Below, piece after piece: positions 38,627-48,503 of a DNA stretch of 64,000 nt. The position numbers and the translations under genes were made by a program. Source of the stretch: Rosistilla oblonga (GTDB lineage: Bacteria > Planctomycetota > Planctomycetia > Pirellulales > Pirellulaceae); contig NZ_CP036292.1 of the NCBI RefSeq assembly GCF_007751715.1, forward strand, positions 5,959,339 to 6,023,338, given 5' to 3'. The notes under the pieces were generated by a model. That model was not told where the DNA came from and did no database searches. It worked only from the letters and a program-made list of their open reading frames with translations. Within the stretch, counting starts at the first letter, position 1, and every line of letters begins with the position of its first letter.

Positions 38627-39319
38627 ATGACTCAACCGATGAATCCGACCACGCCCTTGTCGCGGGAACAGGTTCGAGCGATCGACGAGATCGCGATCGG
38701 GGAATTTTCGATGCCAGGCATCTGCCTGATGGAGAACGCCGGCCGAGGCGCGGCCGAACAGATCGCTGCTTTTACAGCCGCCACGGAGATTGCGATCCTG
38801 TGCGGCGGCGGGAACAACGGCGGCGATGGGTTTGTGATCGCCCGCCATCTGCAGCTGATGGGACGCAAGCCCCACATCTTTCTGCTGGCCGATCCCGCTC
38901 GGCTCTCCGGCGACGCCCTGACCAATTGGCAGATCGCGATGGCCAGCAAACTGCCTTGCGAAGTCGTCGACGAACACTCGCTGCCGAGCCTACAGCGGAA
39001 ACTGGCCGAAGCATCGTGTATCGTCGACGCGATGTTAGGGACCGGAGCCAGCGGAGACCCTCGCGGCACGATCGCCAACGCGATTCGAAATGCCAACGCA
39101 ACCACGGCGGTACGCGTGGCGATCGATCTTCCCAGCGGACTCGATTGCGACACCGGCAGCCCCGGCGATCCCTGCTTTCGCGCCGACCTGACCTGCACGT
39201 TTGTCGCCGAGAAGATTGGCTTTGCCGCCGCCGGGGCAAGCGAGTTCACCGGCGCGGTCCGCGTCGTTTCGATCGGCGCACCGGCGGAACTGCTGCGTCG
39301 CTACACGGTCGACGATTAG
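38627..39319 (+). CDS. nnrE: NAD(P)H-hydrate epimerase
   Basis: 230 residues, the YjeF N-terminal domain alone (no ADP-dependent dehydratase domain attached). It repairs damaged R-NAD(P)HX to the S form. The signature AILCGGGNNGGDGFVIARHL is clear, with MENAGRGAAEQI and AIDLPSGLDCDTG. It follows nadA by 3 bp and its end overlaps the end of the convergent minus-strand aldolase-family gene by 4 bp. Confidence 0.92.
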   Translation: MTQPMNPTTPLSREQVRAIDEIAIGEFSMPGICLMENAGRGAAEQIAAFTAATEIAILCGGGNNGGDGFVIARHLQLMGRKPHIFLLADPARLSGDALTNWQIAMASKLPCEVVDEHSLPSLQRKLAEASCIVDAMLGTGASGDPRGTIANAIRNANATTAVRVAIDLPSGLDCDTGSPGDPCFRADLTCTFVAEKIGFAAAGASEFTGAVRVVSIGAPAELLRRYTVDD

Positions 39320-40251
39320 ACCGACGCCAAGCCCCAGGTGGCCAATTGCGCCAGGACGCTTTCGGTCGCCTTCCACTGCTCGTTGGTCGGCGGAGCGAAG
39401 AGTTCCGTCGTATGATGCTCGCAGATCCCCAGCAAACCGAGCGACATCTTCAGCCCAAGGATCACCGAGCCGATCGTTTCCGGCTGACCGTACAGCCGCC
39501 CCAACACATCGGCTTGCTTTTGCAGACGGTGCAGCGCGACGGCATCCTCGTCGATTGCGGCCTGATAGATGCTGCGGAACAGCGACGGGCAAACGTTCGC
39601 GCCACCGTTGACGCCCCCGGTCCCGCCCGCCGCGATCGCTTCGGCCAGCAAATGTTCGGGGCCAACCAAACGGCACCACTCCGGCCGCCGCGCGATCGCG
39701 AGGTCGCAGTACTGGCGGAACAGCTGCATGTCGCCGCCGCTATCTTTGAAACCCGCGATGTTCGGCTCGTCGGCCAGCCGTTGCAACGTGCGGATCGAAA
39801 TCGTTTGATGGACGCAGGACGGCATGTTGTAGACGACCAACGGGAGCGGGCTGCGCCGGGCCAGTCGCACCAGATGCCCCGCTTGATGTTCTTCTGCCGA
39901 CGCAAAGTAATAGGGAAGCGTCGATACGATCGCCGACGCACCGCAATCGGCGGCGTGTTCGGCCAGCCCGACGGAATCTTCCAGCGAGGGGCTGCTGACG
40001 CCAACCAAGACGGGGACGCGGTCGTCGACTTGCGAACAGGCCCGTTCGATCAATTCGCATTGCAATTTGAAAGGCAACGCGGGCCCTTCGCCGCAGGTTC
40101 CCAGCAGGAACACGCCCGACACGCTGCCGGAGATCAGGTGTTCGAGCAAGTTGTCGAGCCCCTGGTGGTGCAAGCTGTCGGGAGCCGTCAGCGGGGTCAC
40201 CAGCGGTGGCACGATGCCGCTCAAAGGGGCAGGGAAACGGGACGTCTTCAT
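39316..40251 (-). CDS. dihydrodipicolinate synthase/N-acetylneuraminate lyase family protein
   Basis: 311 residues, a class I aldolase TIM barrel. The Schiff-base lysine lies in IAGFKDSGGD, the active-site tyrosine in PLVVYNMPS, and the phosphate or carboxylate loop is LLGTCGEGPAL. The motif GTCGE instead of GTTGE and the absence of a lysine-biosynthesis neighbour make this a paralogue of unknown substrate, not clearly DapA. Start ATG 40251 has GGAGTG upstream; an in-frame ATG at 40347 adds an Arg/Cys-rich stretch. Confidence 0.85.
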   Translation of the reverse strand: MKTSRFPAPLSGIVPPLVTPLTAPDSLHHQGLDNLLEHLISGSVSGVFLLGTCGEGPALPFKLQCELIERACSQVDDRVPVLVGVSSPSLEDSVGLAEHAADCGASAIVSTLPYYFASAEEHQAGHLVRLARRSPLPLVVYNMPSCVHQTISIRTLQRLADEPNIAGFKDSGGDMQLFRQYCDLAIARRPEWCRLVGPEHLLAEAIAAGGTGGVNGGANVCPSLFRSIYQAAIDEDAVALHRLQKQADVLGRLYGQPETIGSVILGLKMSLGLLGICEHHTTELFAPPTNEQWKATESVLAQLATWGLASV

Positions 40252-40646
40252 GCAATGCACTCCGCGAGAACAAACAACCTGAGGGGCCGAGGCTGGCTTC
40301 GTTCGCAGAGCTACGAAAAATCGCCGCCGCCAACAGCACGTCGCCACCTCAACGCGGTTTGGATGCCGAAAGTATATTCGTTTGTCGGGGGCAAATGAAC
40401 GTTTGCGTCGCCAAATTCACTGGCTTTCCCAAGCACCGGGCGTGGTCGTTTGCGGTGGGCAAATTTTTTCGAACACGCAGCTTCGCATCCCTCCGCTGGT
40501 CCGCAAATCGTGGTCGCGCGGCGGCGGGGTTCGAGGGAGCGGCGATTCGCGGGGGATGATCTGGTTCTGGGGAGCAATTTGAGGCACAATAGCCGTTCCG
40601 GCCGTTGGACGCAGTGACGTTCAGGGCGTCCCGATCAGGAACCACA
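40252..40646. other. divergent intergenic region, no gene seen
   Basis: This stretch between the aldolase-family gene and the membrane protein gene should contain both promoters. No recognisable RNA, repeat or motif was found. Confidence 0.4.
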
Positions 40647-41300
40647 ATGTCCAGTTCTCGCAGCGAAAACAAACCCTCCGCGATCCATCCAGGCCCCGGC
40701 GATCGCGTCGTGGAAGTCGATGGGCAAACGGTCTACTTGCGAAAACCGGCGTTGGCAGCCGTCCTGGCGTGGTTGATCCCCGGTGCGGGGCATCTGTACC
40801 AGGGCCGCACGCGGAAGGGCTGGATGTTCATGATCTGCATCCTGGTCACCTACTTCTTCGGCTTTGCGATCGGCGGCGGACACGTCGTCTACGCTTCCTG
40901 GATCAATGGCGACAAGCGATGGCACTACCTGTGTCAGCTGCCAGTTGGTCTGGTCGCGTTTCCGGCGTTGATCGAAGGGAACAATATGCGAAAGCATACG
41001 GTTCGCGGAGTCACGACTGCCGACTGGAAGCCCTATTTTGGCGAACTGATGTCGCCGCCGCGGCGTCCGCTACAGGAGAACGATGCGGACGATTTGGCCA
41101 GCTGGTATGCCCAACGGGGCGCCGGATACGAGATGGGAACTTGGTACACGATGATCGCCGGGCTGTTAAACGTGCTGGTGATCTTCGACGCTTTCGCCGG
41201 TCCGCTGGCGATCCCGATCAGCGGCAAGTCGGAGCGTTCGCCCAAAGACGAAAAAGAGGGTGACGAGAGCGAAGCGAAGAGCCAGGAGGGAGCTGCCTGA
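40647..41300 (+). CDS. planctomycete membrane protein, DUF6677-like
   Basis: 217 residues. Several hydrophobic helices (LAAVLAWLIPGAGHLYQGR, GWMFMICILVTYFFGFAIGG, YLCQLPVGLVAFPALIEG, MIAGLLNVLVIFDAFAGPL) with a charged C-terminal tail. The first helix with GAGHLYQGRTRKG resembles TM2/DUF6677-type proteins. Start ATG 40647; an in-frame ATG at 40605 has no support. Its stop overlaps the ATG of the next gene. Confidence 0.7.
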   Translation: MSSSRSENKPSAIHPGPGDRVVEVDGQTVYLRKPALAAVLAWLIPGAGHLYQGRTRKGWMFMICILVTYFFGFAIGGGHVVYASWINGDKRWHYLCQLPVGLVAFPALIEGNNMRKHTVRGVTTADWKPYFGELMSPPRRPLQENDADDLASWYAQRGAGYEMGTWYTMIAGLLNVLVIFDAFAGPLAIPISGKSERSPKDEKEGDESEAKSQEGAA

Positions 41301-41491
41301 TGTTGCCGATGACCCCCGTCTACATGCTCTACTTCATCCCGCTGCTGATCTCGATCAGTTTCGTCTACGCGGGCACGCGGCACGAAGATCCCAAACAGAT
41401 CTTGGTCCAAGCTTGGCACACAGCCTACTGGATCCTGGCCTTCATGGGGCTGATCTTCGCGTTGCTGTGGGTCGTCGGCTGGTTTCTCTAA
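41300..41491 (+). CDS. small two-helix membrane protein
   Basis: 63 residues with two transmembrane helices (YMLYFIPLLISISFVYAG and WILAFMGLIFALLWVVGWFL). The ATG overlaps the stop of the upstream membrane protein gene (TGATG), so the two are translated together. No known family. Confidence 0.7.
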   Translation: MLPMTPVYMLYFIPLLISISFVYAGTRHEDPKQILVQAWHTAYWILAFMGLIFALLWVVGWFL

Positions 41492-41801
41492 CCGCCGCGT
41501 CTGCGACGCCGAACGCAGAGCCTGAAAGTCGCTAGCAACTGCCCTCGCCAGAGGCAAACAATCAGCCTGCGCCGCCTGAATATGAAGATTGCATAAAGAG
41601 ACGATGAGTTCTCCGTTAGGAACGCTTGTCCCTCGATTCTCCTGCCCATACCTTTCCCAAGGTGATGCATTTTGCGTTGGCATCGCCGTGGGAAATCGGT
41701 CGCAGATCGATCAAGCCGAGGTGTGTCAAAAGCTTCGCGCACGTCGCCCCTTGGATCGCACCGGATCTTCGTGGACATCATCTCTTTCAGGCAAATCGGC
41801 A
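41492..41801. other. intergenic stretch, no gene seen
   Basis: Holds the promoter and leader of the DUF1559 gene that follows. Frames through it do not look like protein. Confidence 0.4.
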
Positions 41802-42902
41802 ATGAAACGTCGCGGTTTCACGATCATCGAAATGTTGGTGACGCTCACGATCATTGGGGTCTTGGCCAGTCTGTTGCTGCCGGCGACCAACATGGCTCGC
41901 GAAGCGGCTCGGCAAACCCAATGCGCGAACAATCTGCGGCAGATGGGAACCGCGTTGCTCGCTCGCGCTGAACAGGATAAGGGTCGGCTGTGCAGCGGTT
42001 CGTTCGATTGGGCAAACGACGGCGCGGTCACCGACATCGGCTGGGTTGCCGATCTGGTCCGCGACGGCATCGCGCCAAGTGAATTCCGCTGTGCTTCAAA
42101 TCCTTCGCAGATCAGCGCCGCCTACCGCGATCTGATCGAGATGCCGGTTGCCGATGCCGGCAACGAAGCCTGTACGCCGCGGTTGGGCAAAGCTCCCGTG
42201 ACGCAGATCGACGGCACGATCGCGAAAAACTATGCGTTGACAATCGTCGATGAAAACCTTGCAGCGTCGGGCGCCGATCGGATCGCGGTGCTGACACGCG
42301 ACGTCTACGATCGCGGCTTCAACACCAACTATGCCGCTTCTTGGTTCCTGGTTCGCGGCGGCGTCCGGTTGGACGACAGCGGCAACTTGGATCCCGCCGA
42401 CGCCGGTTGCAGCACCGACATCGATCATCCCAACGTCACGACGGGACCACTGACAACGAAACAGATTGCCTCCGCTCGCGCCCCCAGCTACACGATCCCG
42501 CTGCTGTGCGATGCCAAATCCAACGAAGCGCTGACAACAGACTTCGGCGACCGGCTTGGTGGCGAACCGATGACTCGCACCATGGTCGGCGGTGCGATCA
42601 CGATCTCCGGACTGGCAACGCCCTCGTTTGCCGCGGGGACAGCTCGCGCCGGCGCCTCGGGTTGGTGGAATGTTTGGAACAAGGAAACGCTGCAAGATTA
42701 CCGCGGCATGTTCCCGCTGCACCGCGGCATCTGCAACGTCGTGATGGCCGACGGTTCAGTCAAACAACTGTTCGATGAAAACGAAGATGGCTTCATCAAC
42801 AACGGCTTCCCACAGAACAGCGATTTCCAAAGCGACGTGATCGAAGCCGCTCCGCTGCAACTGGTCAGCACCTACACGCTGACCACCGGCGACAGCGATT
42901 GA
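41802..42902 (+). CDS. DUF1559-like prepilin-type protein
   Basis: 366 residues. Type IV prepilin-like N-terminus ([20 protein letters not shown]) followed by [26 protein letters not shown]. The C-terminus keeps the landmark [23 protein letters not shown]. The sequence between differs from the two canonical DUF1559 members in the window. Start ATG 41802 directly precedes the signal; the frame is open upstream to 41589. Confidence 0.85.
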   Translation: MKRRGFTIIEMLVTLTIIGVLASLLLPATNMAREAARQTQCANNLRQMGTALLARAEQDKGRLCSGSFDWANDGAVTDIGWVADLVRDGIAPSEFRCASNPSQISAAYRDLIEMPVADAGNEACTPRLGKAPVTQIDGTIAKNYALTIVDENLAASGADRIAVLTRDVYDRGFNTNYAASWFLVRGGVRLDDSGNLDPADAGCSTDIDHPNVTTGPLTTKQIASARAPSYTIPLLCDAKSNEALTTDFGDRLGGEPMTRTMVGGAITISGLATPSFAAGTARAGASGWWNVWNKETLQDYRGMFPLHRGICNVVMADGSVKQLFDENEDGFINNGFPQNSDFQSDVIEAAPLQLVSTYTLTTGDSD

Positions 42903-43031
42903 GCCCAAGTCAAAGCCGCGGTTTTGACCCGCGGTCGGTCGTCGAACTTTCGACAGCCCGCCTGGATCTGGTGTAGAATCGTCGACCGACGAACGCCTCT
43001 ACCTACCTAGATCCTGCCGAAAGACTCCGCC

Positions 43032-44477
43032 ATGCTTCGCCTCTCTCTTTGGCTGGCAGCGCCGCTGCTGCTCCTCTCCAGCTCACTCCTCGCCGCGCCG
43101 AAGCCGAACATCCTGCTGATCGTCTCGGACGACCAAGGCTACAACGATCTGGGCAGCCTGGGGAACGGGATCATCACGCCGGCCTTGGATCGACTGGCTG
43201 CCGAAGGGACACGGCTGACAAACTTCTACGTTTCCTGGCCCGCTTGCACACCGTCGCGGGCGAGCCTGTTGACCGGTCGGTATCCGCAGCGGAACGGGAT
43301 CTACGACATGATCCGCAACGAGGCTCCCGATTACGGCAAACTGTATACGCCCGAAGAATATGACGTCACGTTCGAACGTATCGGCGGGATGGATCTCCAC
43401 GAAGTCATCCTGCCGGCAGCCCTGAAGCCAGCCGGTTACAAAAGCGGGATCTACGGCAAGTGGGACCTCGGGACGCTGAAGCGGTTCCTGCCGACCTCCC
43501 GCGGCTTCGACGATTTCTACGGCTTCGTCAACACCGGAGTCGATTACTTCACGCACCGGCGGTACGGCGTCCCCAGCATGTACCGCAATCTGGAGCCGAC
43601 GGTCGAAGACGAGGGCACGTATTGCACCTATCTGTTCGAGCGTGAGGCGCTCCGTTTCATCGACCAGCACGCCGGAGAGTCTCCGTTTTTCCTGTACGTA
43701 CCGTTTAACGCACCGCACAATTCTTCGGCTCTCGAACCGGAGATCCGTTCGACGGTTCAAGCTCCGCAGAAATACAAGGATCTCTATCCCGCAGTCGATC
43801 CCGAAACGCAGATCAATAAGAAGTATCGCTACGATGCGCCGGCGACCGTGACGACACGAGCCGCACGGCAACGGGACTATCGAGCCGCCGTCACGTGCAT
43901 GGACGACGCGATCGGCAAGATGCTCGACAGCCTCGAACAAAAGCAACAACTCGACAATACGATCGTGATCTTCTTTTCCGACAACGGTGGCAGTGGCGGC
44001 GCGGACAATGCACCGCTCCGCGGCCGCAAGGGACAGACTTGGGAGGGCGGAATCCGCGTCCCCTGCATCGTTCGCTGGCCCGATGGCGGCGTGAAACCGA
44101 TGCAGGTGAACGACGCCTTTTTAACCAGCTTGGAACTTCTGCCCAGTCTCGCCGCGGCAGCAGGCATCGCCCCGCCGGAAGATGTCGTTTTGGACGGCTT
44201 CGATTGGTGGCCGACGCTGCGGGGCGAGCAGCCTTCGCCGCGGAAGGAGATGTTCTGGAAGCGACGCGATATGATCGGCGCTCGCGTCGGCAAATGGAAA
44301 TGGGTCGACATGAGCGGCAAAGCGGGCGGATTGTACGATCTCGAAGCCGATCCGGGTGAGCGAAACAACCTCGCCCAGTCGCATCCCGAAGTCTTAAAGC
44401 ACGTCCAGTCGCGGTATGCGAACTGGATCGCCGAGATGGAAGCTGCCGAACCGCGCGGACCGTTTCGCGATTTCTAA
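43032..44477 (+). CDS. secreted type I sulfatase
   Basis: 481 residues with a signal peptide (MLRLSLWLAAPLLLLSSSLLA). The formylglycine-generating motif is CTPSRASLLTGR (Cys72). Metal ligands are in LLIVSDDQGYNDLG and FFSDNGGSGGADN, and the catalytic lysine in GRKGQTWEGGIRVP. In most family members GKWHLG follows; here it reads GKWDLG, a substitution of the histidine that contacts the formylglycine. It should desulfate a polysaccharide or other sulfate ester outside the cytoplasm; substrate unknown. Confidence 0.9.
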   Translation: MLRLSLWLAAPLLLLSSSLLAAPKPNILLIVSDDQGYNDLGSLGNGIITPALDRLAAEGTRLTNFYVSWPACTPSRASLLTGRYPQRNGIYDMIRNEAPDYGKLYTPEEYDVTFERIGGMDLHEVILPAALKPAGYKSGIYGKWDLGTLKRFLPTSRGFDDFYGFVNTGVDYFTHRRYGVPSMYRNLEPTVEDEGTYCTYLFEREALRFIDQHAGESPFFLYVPFNAPHNSSALEPEIRSTVQAPQKYKDLYPAVDPETQINKKYRYDAPATVTTRAARQRDYRAAVTCMDDAIGKMLDSLEQKQQLDNTIVIFFSDNGGSGGADNAPLRGRKGQTWEGGIRVPCIVRWPDGGVKPMQVNDAFLTSLELLPSLAAAAGIAPPEDVVLDGFDWWPTLRGEQPSPRKEMFWKRRDMIGARVGKWKWVDMSGKAGGLYDLEADPGERNNLAQSHPEVLKHVQSRYANWIAEMEAAEPRGPFRDF

Positions 44478-44507
44478 ACGGATTGCCCGCCGCAGACCGC
44501 GGTGCGA

Positions 44508-45731
44508 CTAAACGCCCGCGTCAAACGGAACGGGAACCAACAAGGCGTGCTGCTGGACCCAAGTCGCCAGCCCGTCCCAGCTGGTGAAGGCCGACAGGAA
44601 GACGATTCCCAGATAGCCGAAGATGACCGGCAAGCATAACAATCGCAAGCTGATCCGCAGCAACAGGTGCCACCGCGTCGCACCGGGCTGTCGGCGTTGA
44701 CCTCGCCCCACCGCCAATCCGGTCATCAACCGAGCGGGTAACATAAAGGCGACCATCAGGATGCATGGCAACCATACAACCTCTTGTTGTGTCGCTTCGA
44801 TCTTCAGCAGATACAGCGGCACGGCAAACAGTAGCGTCGACGTCAGGCCCAGCCAATAGAAGATCGGAGACGCGGCGAACCCCGCCCGGATCGGTGCCAC
44901 TTCGAACATCGCTCGCCAGCGGTTCTCGGCGGCGAAGCGAGCTTGCAGGAAGGGGAGGTACAGCAGCACGATCGCCATCAAAATGAGACCGACGGCGCCG
45001 ACGATCGCCGCCAGTCCGGTCTGGCCATCGCGCGTGGTGCCGATCAGAATCGCCGCGGGAGGCAACAGCCACAGCACCGTCGCCAGCATGCCACGCGTTC
45101 CCAGCCAAAACAATTTGCCAAGCTGCATCGAGGCGACAAACTCCCACAATCGATCGCGGGCTTCGACCCAAGTCGCCGGACGCCAGACCTGCTTGAGAAA
45201 CTGGATCGGCCGCGGCCAGAAATAGCTTCGGAAACGACCGCCGCGAAACCAGACCCAACCGATGTGCGCCGCGATCGCAAAGACCAACAGCGTGCCGACG
45301 ACCTGCAGCACTCCCGCCGCGTTGCCCGCCGGATCGACTAATCGAGCGGCTTCCGCCCACGTGGCGACCGCGCGGATCGGCAGACTCATGACCAAGATCG
45401 CAACGATCGCCGTCCCAATTCGACCGGCTTGATCCAACAGGAACAATCCGTCGCGAAGCCGCCCGCTGCGAGCGACTCGGCCGCTAACTTCCAACAAATA
45501 CCCGAGCGCGACCAATTGAAAAACCGGGATCGCGGCGAGGACCGCCAACAGCACGACAAGGCTGGCCGTCTGAAAAGGACGGACGATGATCCACTTTCGC
45601 GCTCCCGCAGCGACCGATCTCCAACGCCCCGCCGGCCGATCTGACTGCAAATCCCGGCCGATGGCGTCCTCGGGAATGTCGATCACCGCCGTGGGTGCCG
45701 CGTCGGATACCAGTTCCGCATCGATCGTCAT
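44508..45731 (-). CDS. polytopic membrane protein, DUF4013-like
   Basis: About 407 residues with six or more hydrophobic segments, e.g. ASLVVLLAVLAAIPVFQLVA, AGVLQVVGTLLVFAIAAHIG, LAAIVGAVGLILMAIVLLYL and LRLLCLPVIFGYLGIVFLSA. A region QARFAAENRWRAMFEVAPIR resembles the loop seen in DUF4013-type proteins. No enzymatic motif. Start ATG 45731 with AGGA upstream. It converges with the sulfatase gene, 30 bp apart. Confidence 0.7.
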   Translation of the reverse strand: MTIDAELVSDAAPTAVIDIPEDAIGRDLQSDRPAGRWRSVAAGARKWIIVRPFQTASLVVLLAVLAAIPVFQLVALGYLLEVSGRVARSGRLRDGLFLLDQAGRIGTAIVAILVMSLPIRAVATWAEAARLVDPAGNAAGVLQVVGTLLVFAIAAHIGWVWFRGGRFRSYFWPRPIQFLKQVWRPATWVEARDRLWEFVASMQLGKLFWLGTRGMLATVLWLLPPAAILIGTTRDGQTGLAAIVGAVGLILMAIVLLYLPFLQARFAAENRWRAMFEVAPIRAGFAASPIFYWLGLTSTLLFAVPLYLLKIEATQQEVVWLPCILMVAFMLPARLMTGLAVGRGQRRQPGATRWHLLLRISLRLLCLPVIFGYLGIVFLSAFTSWDGLATWVQQHALLVPVPFDAGV

Positions 45732-46296
45732 GACAAAGGGTCCTGGTCTCAAGTAAGTGCGGGTGTTTGCATCGCTTCGCCCTTGGCAAATCAAGCTTTC
45801 AAACGAGAGCGGCAGAGGAAGCGGTAACGCAACGCGTAAGCGGGGAATTCACGCGGCGACTCGCTCACGCGCCGGGTTACCAATCATTCCTAAACACAAT
45901 CGGTGACTCGCCCTTTCGCGTTGCCGACGCAGCTTGCATTTTGGCGGATCAAAGAGTGGGAAGCTACAAGTGAAACGGGGGGAGTGATACATCGATGCAG
46001 CGTTCGAATTTGCGCATGCAGTGGGCGCCGCCATCGCACTACCACTTGTCTGGTTCGTTGCGGGAGCCGTGATATTGGACCGCGGGGCTTGAATCGGCAC
46101 AAAAAAATGAGAAACGACGGTCGGGAAGCGGCCTGATCCGGGCGAATCAGGCCGATCCGAGCCACTCTTTTGGAATAATCCAAAAACTTCGCTCAGTTTA
46201 CCTAATCCGCACCACGATCGAATGACGATCGATTGGGCAGGGGGATTTTTGGTGCAGCATTGCGCCCCGTCTCTCTCGAATTGCTAGCTGGCTGAG
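45732..46296. other. intergenic stretch, no gene seen
   Basis: About 565 bp between a minus-strand and a plus-strand gene. It is less G+C-rich than the neighbouring genes in places (GGGGGATTTTTGGTGC). No repeat, tRNA or convincing ORF was recognised; it should carry the divergent promoters. Confidence 0.4.
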
Positions 46297-46686
46297 ATGT
46301 TCCCAAAACCACAGCTCTCGGTTTTCCTGATCCTCGCGATCTTATCCGTCGCCAGCGGATGTCACTGTTTCCCTAGCGTTCGCTACCGCAATCCGCACGC
46401 TGCGGATTACGAGACCGCCTGCACTTGCGGCCGCGGCGATTGCCTGGAGTGCCGGGACCGCGAAGAGAAGACCAAGAAGGTCCCATGGCCGCTGTTCCAT
46501 AGCGTTCCGACGCGGCCTGTCTTTGAAGGCAACCCCGCGACGCAGATGGTTCCGTACTGCGAACCGCAGAACGAAGTCGTGCTACCGCCGCTCCGGCCCG
46601 TCCCTCCGCCTGGGGCCGTGGAAACGCTCGCCCCCCCTCTAGAAATGCAGGAGGAAACCCCGCCAGGCACAAACTACTCAGTCTAG
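46297..46686 (+). CDS. small Cys-rich lipoprotein
   Basis: 129 residues. Lipobox VASGC (Cys22) followed by HCFPSVRYRNPHAADYET, then a Cys cluster ACTCGRGDCLECRDRE and a Pro-rich tail ending PPGTNYSV. It could bind a metal or form disulfides outside the cytoplasm. No named family recognised. Confidence 0.6.
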   Translation: MFPKPQLSVFLILAILSVASGCHCFPSVRYRNPHAADYETACTCGRGDCLECRDREEKTKKVPWPLFHSVPTRPVFEGNPATQMVPYCEPQNEVVLPPLRPVPPPGAVETLAPPLEMQEETPPGTNYSV

Positions 46687-46886
46687 CCAAGCGGCCAGGT
46701 CCCCCCAGTCGAATACGTAAGCCTGTTAAACCTTGCGGCTCGACTTATGCAGGCGTCAAGCTGCTGCCAACGATGTTCCGATGCTAAGGCTCGTAAGAGT
46801 TATAATAGGGAACATGTTGAACCTCACCCCGCAGGTTTCGGTGCGTTCTCACTAGCATGCCCTATCAAGGTATCGCGTAGGGACCT

Positions 46887-48281
46887 ATGAAACTGCGACC
46901 CGCTTCTATGACAACACTTCTACGTAGCAGTGTCATCTGCCTGACAACGTTTTGCACGCTGTTGGCACACACTGCCCAGACGGCTTTCGGCTCAAATCGC
47001 GATACGCCGGTTGTCCGGGTCGTTCGCGAAGCGTCTCCATCGGTGGTAAACATCCACGGTCACAAGACCGTGCGTGCCGGTGGCTTGCCTGGCCAAGGCC
47101 AATCGTTCCAACAGGTCAACGGCATGGGAACGGGAGTCGTGATCGATTCCCGCGGTTACGTCGTCACCAATTTTCATGTCGTTCAAGACGTCAACGACAT
47201 CCGCGTCACATTAGCTGACGGACGCCCCGCAGTCGCTCGCGTGATCGCTCACGACCTTCGCACCGACCTGGCAGTCTTAAAGATCGACGCTCGCGAACCG
47301 CTGCCGGTGATTCGCATCGGCACCTCCGAAGACCTCTGGGTCGGCGAGACGGTGATCGCGATCGGCAACGCGTTTGGATATGAACATACAGTGACCCAGG
47401 GAATCGTCAGCGCGCTGCATCGCGATGTCCCGGTCAACGAAGAACAGAGCTATACCGATTTGATCCAGACCAGTGCAGAGATCAACCCGGGCAACTCCGG
47501 CGGTCCGCTGCTGAACCTCGACGGCCAGATGATCGGCATCAATGTCGCCGTCCGCGTCGGAGCTCAAGGGATCGCATTTACGATTCCCGTCGACCAAGTC
47601 TTGGACATCGTGTCGGGTTTGATTCAGCAGAAGACAGTCAACCAGATCTCTCACGGGATCCGCGGCGTCACAAAATGGAAAGACGACGAATCGATCTTCG
47701 AAGTCACCAGCGTCGCCAGCGGCAGCTCCGCCGAGAAAGAGGGTGTTGGCAAGGGTGACCGCATCCTGCAGGTCAACGGACATACAGTTCGCAACCACAT
47801 GGATTTCGAATTCTCGATGTTGGAACTGACCTCGCGGGATTCGATCGAATTCGAAGTCGCCGACTCCAAGGGAGACGTGACCTTGGTTTCGTTGCAATCG
47901 CGACCTCAGACTCGCACGACCGACGCCATCTCTTCGCCCGTCGCTCAGCGAATCTGGACCAGCTTCGGCATCCAGGGCGAACCGGTCGCAGAAGCGACGA
48001 TGCAAGACCTGAACCGCCGCATGGAAACCGCCTACGGTGCGGGATTGAAGATCACTTCGGTCCGCCCGGGCAGCCAAGCCGATCGTCAGGGAATGCAATC
48101 GGGAGACGTCCTGTTGGGAATCCGCAACTGGCAGACCTCCAACCTGAACGATCTCGATTACATCTTGCGAAGCGACGAATTTCGCAGTGGCAGCCAGTCG
48201 CAATTCTTCATCATCCGATCCAACAAGACGATGATCGGATATCTGCAGGTAGCTCAAGCCAGCCGACGGACCACGCGGTAA
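46887..48281 (+). CDS. HtrA/DegP-like serine protease with two PDZ domains
   Basis: 464 residues with a signal peptide. Trypsin-like domain with catalytic His97 (VVTNFHVV), Asp127 (LRTDLAVLKID) and Ser204 (INPGNSGGPLLN). Two PDZ domains follow (about 260-340 with GSSAEKEGVGKGDRILQVNG, and 370-455 with RPGSQADRQGMQSGDVLLGI). It should degrade or refold misfolded exported proteins. The ATG at 46887 opens the signal peptide directly. Confidence 0.93.
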   Translation: MKLRPASMTTLLRSSVICLTTFCTLLAHTAQTAFGSNRDTPVVRVVREASPSVVNIHGHKTVRAGGLPGQGQSFQQVNGMGTGVVIDSRGYVVTNFHVVQDVNDIRVTLADGRPAVARVIAHDLRTDLAVLKIDAREPLPVIRIGTSEDLWVGETVIAIGNAFGYEHTVTQGIVSALHRDVPVNEEQSYTDLIQTSAEINPGNSGGPLLNLDGQMIGINVAVRVGAQGIAFTIPVDQVLDIVSGLIQQKTVNQISHGIRGVTKWKDDESIFEVTSVASGSSAEKEGVGKGDRILQVNGHTVRNHMDFEFSMLELTSRDSIEFEVADSKGDVTLVSLQSRPQTRTTDAISSPVAQRIWTSFGIQGEPVAEATMQDLNRRMETAYGAGLKITSVRPGSQADRQGMQSGDVLLGIRNWQTSNLNDLDYILRSDEFRSGSQSQFFIIRSNKTMIGYLQVAQASRRTTR

Positions 48282-48429
48282 ACTTCCAGAGACCGCACAG
48301 ATTCCCGGCTTGAACCCATCCGCACTGGCGAAGATACTATGTTTTCGCAAGTGCGGCGGCCTTCATCGAAGGCAGGGTTTTCGGCCTCCAGGGGCTCGAT
48401 CCTCGCCGCGCTGCAGATTGGCGAATTAA

Positions 48430-48503
48430 GGGGCGGTAGCTCAGTCGGTTAGAGCAGGGCACTCATAATGCCTTGGTCGCGGGTTCAAGTCCTGCCCGCC
48501 CTA
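48430..48503 (+). tRNA. tRNA with CAT anticodon, probably tRNA-Ile2
   Basis: 74-nt cloverleaf. The acceptor GGGGCGG pairs with CCGCCCT (one G-T), and the anticodon loop is CTCATAA. The segment ACTCATAAT and TTGGTCGC.GGTTCAAGTC is the pattern of tRNA-Ile (CAU read as lysidine) rather than elongator tRNA-Met. tRNA-Met remains an alternative. CCA not encoded. Confidence 0.85.

Noticed and set aside
39316-40251. Calling the aldolase-family gene dapA
   Set aside because: GTCGE replaces GTTGE and no lysine-pathway gene is nearby, so the substrate cannot be assigned.
38581-40398. A 605-codon plus-strand open frame across nnrE and the aldolase-family gene
   Set aside because: Arg-rich shadow of nadA/nnrE and the minus-strand aldolase gene, with no motif.
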